A DNA stretch of 64,000 bases from Burkholderiales bacterium (GTDB taxonomy: Bacteria > Pseudomonadota > Gammaproteobacteria > Burkholderiales > SG8-41), in contig JADZGE010000088.1 in the NCBI GenBank assembly GCA_020854035.1, positions 1 to 64,000 of the forward strand. Reading direction: 5' to 3'. Of this stretch, positions 61,353 through 64,000 are shown in pieces. Every line of letters begins with the position of its first letter. Position 1 is the first letter of the stretch. The translations under genes and the position numbers were made by a program. The notes under the pieces are model-generated. The model was given only the letters and a program-made list of their open reading frames with translations. It was not told where the DNA came from and made no database searches.

Positions 61353-63134
61353 ATGAACACCATGTCGGACACCAGGAATCTCGCCACCCCCGCTGTCGCG
61401 AAGCTACCCGCCGGGAAGGTGCGCATGACGGCGAGCGAAGCGTTCGTCGAGACGCTGGTCGCGCACAAGGTGAAGGATGTCTTCGGGATCGTCGGCTCCG
61501 CCTATATGGACGCCCTCGATCTTTTCCCCGGCGCCGGGATCCGCCTGATCAACGTCGCCCACGAGCAGAACGCCGCGCACATGGCCGACGGCTACGCGCG
61601 CGTCACGAACGCACCGAGTGTCTGCATCGCCCAGAACGGCCCCGGCATCACCAATTTCGTCACCGCCGTCGCGGCCGCCTACTGGGCGCATTCCCCGATG
61701 GTGGTGGTCACCCCCGAGTCGGGCAGCATGACGGCGGGCCTCGGCGGTTTCCAGGAGACCGAGCAGCTGCCGATCTTCTCGAAGATCACGAAGTGGCAGG
61801 TGCACGTCAACTCGCCGCTGCGGATGGCGGAGCACATGCATCGCGCCTTTGCGATCGCGCAGCACGAACGCGGCCCGGTGCAGGTCAACGTGCCGCGCGA
61901 CTACTTCTACGGGGAAGGCGAATACGAGATTCTGCCCCCGCTCGTGATCGAGCGTGCCGCGGGGGGAACGAACTCGCTCGACAGGGCCGCCCGGATGCTC
62001 GCCGAGGCCCGATTCCCGGTCATCATGTCCGGGGGCGGCATCGTCATGGCGGGCGGGGTGGACGAGGTAAAGGCGCTCGCCGAGTACCTCACGGCGCCGG
62101 TCGTGAACACCTATCTCCACAACGATTCCTTCCCGTCCGGCCACCCCCTCGCCTGCGGCCCGCTAGGCTACCAGGGATCCCGGGCGGCGATGAAGCTCAT
62201 CTCGCGCGCCGACGTGGTGCTGGCGCTCGGCACGCGGCTCGGACCGTTCGGCACGCTGCCGCAGCACGGCATGGATTACTGGCCCAGCGAGGCGAAGATC
62301 ATCCAGATCGACGTCGACAGCCGCACGCTTGGGCTCGCAAGAAAGGTGTCCCTGGCGATCGAGGGGGATGCGAAGCTCGCCGCGCAGGAGCTGCTCGCGC
62401 GGCTGAAGGCGCGCGGCTCGCGCAAGCCCGACAAGGCGCGGTTGACGGAGATCCGGGTCGAGAAGGACCTCTGGTCGGTCGAGCTCGCCAACTGGGCCTC
62501 GCCCAACAAGAAGGGGCAGGTCGGCCCGCGCCGGGCGCTCGCCGCGCTGTCGAAGGCGCTGCCGAAGTACGCGATGGTGTCCACCGACATCGGCAACGTG
62601 TGCTCGGTCGCGAACAGCTATCTCCATTTCGACCAGCCGCTCTCGTTTCTTGCCGCGATGAGCTGGGGCAACTGTGGTTACGCCTTCCCGGCCGTGATCG
62701 GCGCGAAGGTCGCGCGGCCCGACCGCCCGGCGATCGCCTACGTGGGCGACGGGGCGTGGGGCATGAGTCTTGCCGAGATCATGACCTGCGTGAAGGAGAA
62801 GATCCCGGCGGTCGCGGTCGTTTTCAACAACAACCAGTGGGGCGCCGAGAAGAAGAACCAGATCGACTACTTCGACGGCCGCTTCGTCGGCACGCCGCTC
62901 AACAACCCGGACTTCTCCGAGGTCGCGCGCACCATGGGCGCGGAAGGCTACCGGGTCGAGCACGAGGACGAGGTGTCCGATGCGCTGAAGGCCGCGATGC
63001 GCGTCGGCAAGCCCGCGGTGGTGGAGATCATGCTCACCCAGGAACTCGGCGAACCGTTCCGGCGCGACGCGTTCAAGCCGCCGCGGCGACTGCTTCCCAA
63101 GTACAAGCGGTTCAACGCGAAGCAATACAAGTAG
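61353..63134 (+). CDS. xsc: Sulfoacetaldehyde acetyltransferase
   Basis: 593-residue thiamine-diphosphate enzyme: sulfoacetaldehyde plus phosphate gives acetyl phosphate and sulfite. The N domain (TASEAFVETLVAHKVKDVFG, HEQNAAHMADGYARV with catalytic Glu) and the ThDP motif (GDGAWGMSLAEI...VVFNNNQWG) are canonical. The ending LGEPFRRDAFKPPRR, then LLPKYKRF, is specific to Xsc among acetolactate synthase-like proteins. No pta or taurine genes are adjacent, so upstream steps must be encoded elsewhere. ATG 61353; own promoter and terminator make it monocistronic. Confidence 0.93.
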   Translation: MNTMSDTRNLATPAVAKLPAGKVRMTASEAFVETLVAHKVKDVFGIVGSAYMDALDLFPGAGIRLINVAHEQNAAHMADGYARVTNAPSVCIAQNGPGITNFVTAVAAAYWAHSPMVVVTPESGSMTAGLGGFQETEQLPIFSKITKWQVHVNSPLRMAEHMHRAFAIAQHERGPVQVNVPRDYFYGEGEYEILPPLVIERAAGGTNSLDRAARMLAEARFPVIMSGGGIVMAGGVDEVKALAEYLTAPVVNTYLHNDSFPSGHPLACGPLGYQGSRAAMKLISRADVVLALGTRLGPFGTLPQHGMDYWPSEAKIIQIDVDSRTLGLARKVSLAIEGDAKLAAQELLARLKARGSRKPDKARLTEIRVEKDLWSVELANWASPNKKGQVGPRRALAALSKALPKYAMVSTDIGNVCSVANSYLHFDQPLSFLAAMSWGNCGYAFPAVIGAKVARPDRPAIAYVGDGAWGMSLAEIMTCVKEKIPAVAVVFNNNQWGAEKKNQIDYFDGRFVGTPLNNPDFSEVARTMGAEGYRVEHEDEVSDALKAAMRVGKPAVVEIMLTQELGEPFRRDAFKPPRRLLPKYKRFNAKQYK

Positions 63135-63165
63135 GGCGATACGGCCCCGGAACTGCACGCCAACA

Positions 63166-63190
63166 AGCCGGTCTCGCGACCGGCTTTTTC
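63166..63190 (+). terminator. Intrinsic terminator of xsc
   Basis: AGCCGGTC (63166-63173) pairs with GACCGGCT (63178-63185) around TCGC and is followed by TTTTT. It lies 31 bp after the stop. Confidence 0.9.
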
Positions 63191-63255
63191 GTGACGGGAC
63201 GAGACCCCCGATCGCGCCCCGGATACACGCGGGTCGACACGGATTCGGGTCGAGC

Positions 63256-64000
63256 CTACGGGCGGGCGAGCGCGTGCGCGGCGACGAAACGCAGTTCGAT
63301 CGCCAGCGGCTCGTCAGCCCGTCGCACCTCCGGCTCGTAGCGCCGCCACAGCTCGCGCGCGCGCGAACGCCGGTCGAGTGCAAGGTTCGCGGCCATCGCG
63401 ACGGCCAGAAGATGGCGCCGGCTCCCCGCCGTCCGCAGCGCCGCGGCGGGCCTTTCGAGGAGATCCTCGCCCGTCGCCGCGGCGAGCCCGTGATCTCCCG
63501 CGGCAACCGCGTGGAACAGCACGATCCAGCGGCGAGGCTCCGGGGGCACCTGGGCCATGCAAGGGCTCGCGGCGATGGCGGCAAACAGCGCGCGCCGCTC
63601 GCGCGCCGCGAGGTAGGGAATGGTCGCCGACGCGACCTGGAACAGCGCATGGAGCCAGCTGTCGTGCCGCTCCGGCTCCACGCACTGCAGCAGCCGCAGC
63701 TTGACGAGTTCGAGATCCTTCTGGAGCGCGTACGGTATGTTGACGGGCTCCGGAGCGTTCCCGGCGAGGAGGAAGCCGAGCGCGTAGCGCGCGCGGCGGG
63801 TCGCCTCGCCCCGGCGGTAATCCGGCGCCGCGGCCCCGGAGGCAGGACGTGGCGCGGGCGCCGCGTCGAGCGCCGAGACGATCGGCGCGTGCAGCGAGCC
63901 GAGTTCCGGGAGTTCGGTCGCTTCGCTCCGCAGGAAACGCAGGCGCGGCGCGTTGAGATCGAGATAGGGGTAGAAGTCCGAGTTCGCCGGCACGCCGTAG
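63256..64000 (-). CDS. 3' part of a protein of unknown function (cut by right edge)
   Basis: The frame is open to the window edge, and codons before the first possible start (GTG 63993) read on in frame, so the gene begins outside. The visible ~248 residues start near PANSDFYPYLDLNAPRLRFL. This NSDxxPxLD pattern resembles the segment that follows the spermidine-synthase-like domain in large fused membrane proteins. The remainder is alpha-helical and Ala/Leu/Arg-rich (WIVLFHAVAAGDHGLAAATGEDLL), suggesting helical repeats. I do not recognise a family with confidence. Confidence 0.6.
   Translation of the reverse strand, partial: YGVPANSDFYPYLDLNAPRLRFLRSEATELPELGSLHAPIVSALDAAPAPRPASGAAAPDYRRGEATRRARYALGFLLAGNAPEPVNIPYALQKDLELVKLRLLQCVEPERHDSWLHALFQVASATIPYLAARERRALFAAIAASPCMAQVPPEPRRWIVLFHAVAAGDHGLAAATGEDLLERPAAALRTAGSRRHLLAVAMAANLALDRRSRARELWRRYEPEVRRADEPLAIELRFVAAHALARP

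Overview
The window is G+C-rich chromosomal DNA, most likely from a betaproteobacterium of the Burkholderiales. Three things point there: the hemA-prfA-prmC-grxD housekeeping block, a napFDAGHBC periplasmic nitrate reductase operon, and an expansion of Bug/TctC-type periplasmic solute-binding proteins, the hallmark of Bordetella- and Cupriavidus-like genomes. Eleven TctC-family genes lie in 64 kb, with no TctA or TctB membrane component among them.

Left edge (1-1121): mobile-element debris. It holds a group II intron maturase tail, two short repeats like those at IS21-family ends, and a RAYT (REP-associated transposase) gene broken by an internal deletion. 1122-5905: a plus-strand catabolic operon (TctC, tandem-domain nitrilase, DapA-like aldolase/lyase, cupin, XRE-cupin regulator) behind a promoter overlapped by a palindrome. 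5989-8161: an ORF6N-domain remnant and two tandem TctC genes. 8272-9405: dapE. 9444-15290: the nap operon, read leftward from an FNR/Anr-type promoter, with translational overlaps at most junctions and a shortened NapF. 15476-23308: a histidine phosphatase, a metallo-beta-lactamase-fold protein, three TctC genes, an MmgE/PrpD protein and an alpha/beta hydrolase placed between two TctC genes.

23383-32892: an alcohol dehydrogenase-like protein, an MFS transporter, a NIPSNAP protein, an orphan molybdopterin hydroxylase large subunit, hydrolases, a lysine-rich exported peptide, a PilZ protein, a HIT protein and a DnaQ-like exonuclease. 32989-36384: TctC divergent from an N-formylglutamate amidohydrolase/Tat-exported amidohydrolase pair. 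36381-37599: a RES-Xre toxin-antitoxin pair with a perfect palindromic operator. 37673-40311: TctC, cupin and 2-hydroxyacid dehydrogenase. 40330-42221: a 3-hydroxyacyl-CoA dehydrogenase and an apparently exported methyltransferase.

42340-49986: a CoA-ester gene set (two family III CoA-transferases, MaoC-like hydratase, CitE-like lyase, two TctC proteins, divergent LysR). Its composition matches activation, hydration and cleavage of a branched C5 dicarboxylate such as itaconate or mesaconate. 49997-52926: a TctC-IclR operon divergent from prpB. 53083-57640: hemA-prfA-(EamA)-prmC-grxD. 57772-63190: TauE/SafE-type exporter, sulfatase, a BPSS1780-type membrane protein and xsc (sulfoacetaldehyde acetyltransferase), suggesting organosulfur use. 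The right edge cuts a minus-strand gene.

Most TctC genes are paired with a different enzyme set and often a different regulator type (XRE-cupin, LysR, IclR). The window therefore reads as a series of small uptake-plus-catabolism modules for organic acids. No rRNA, tRNA or CRISPR was recognised.
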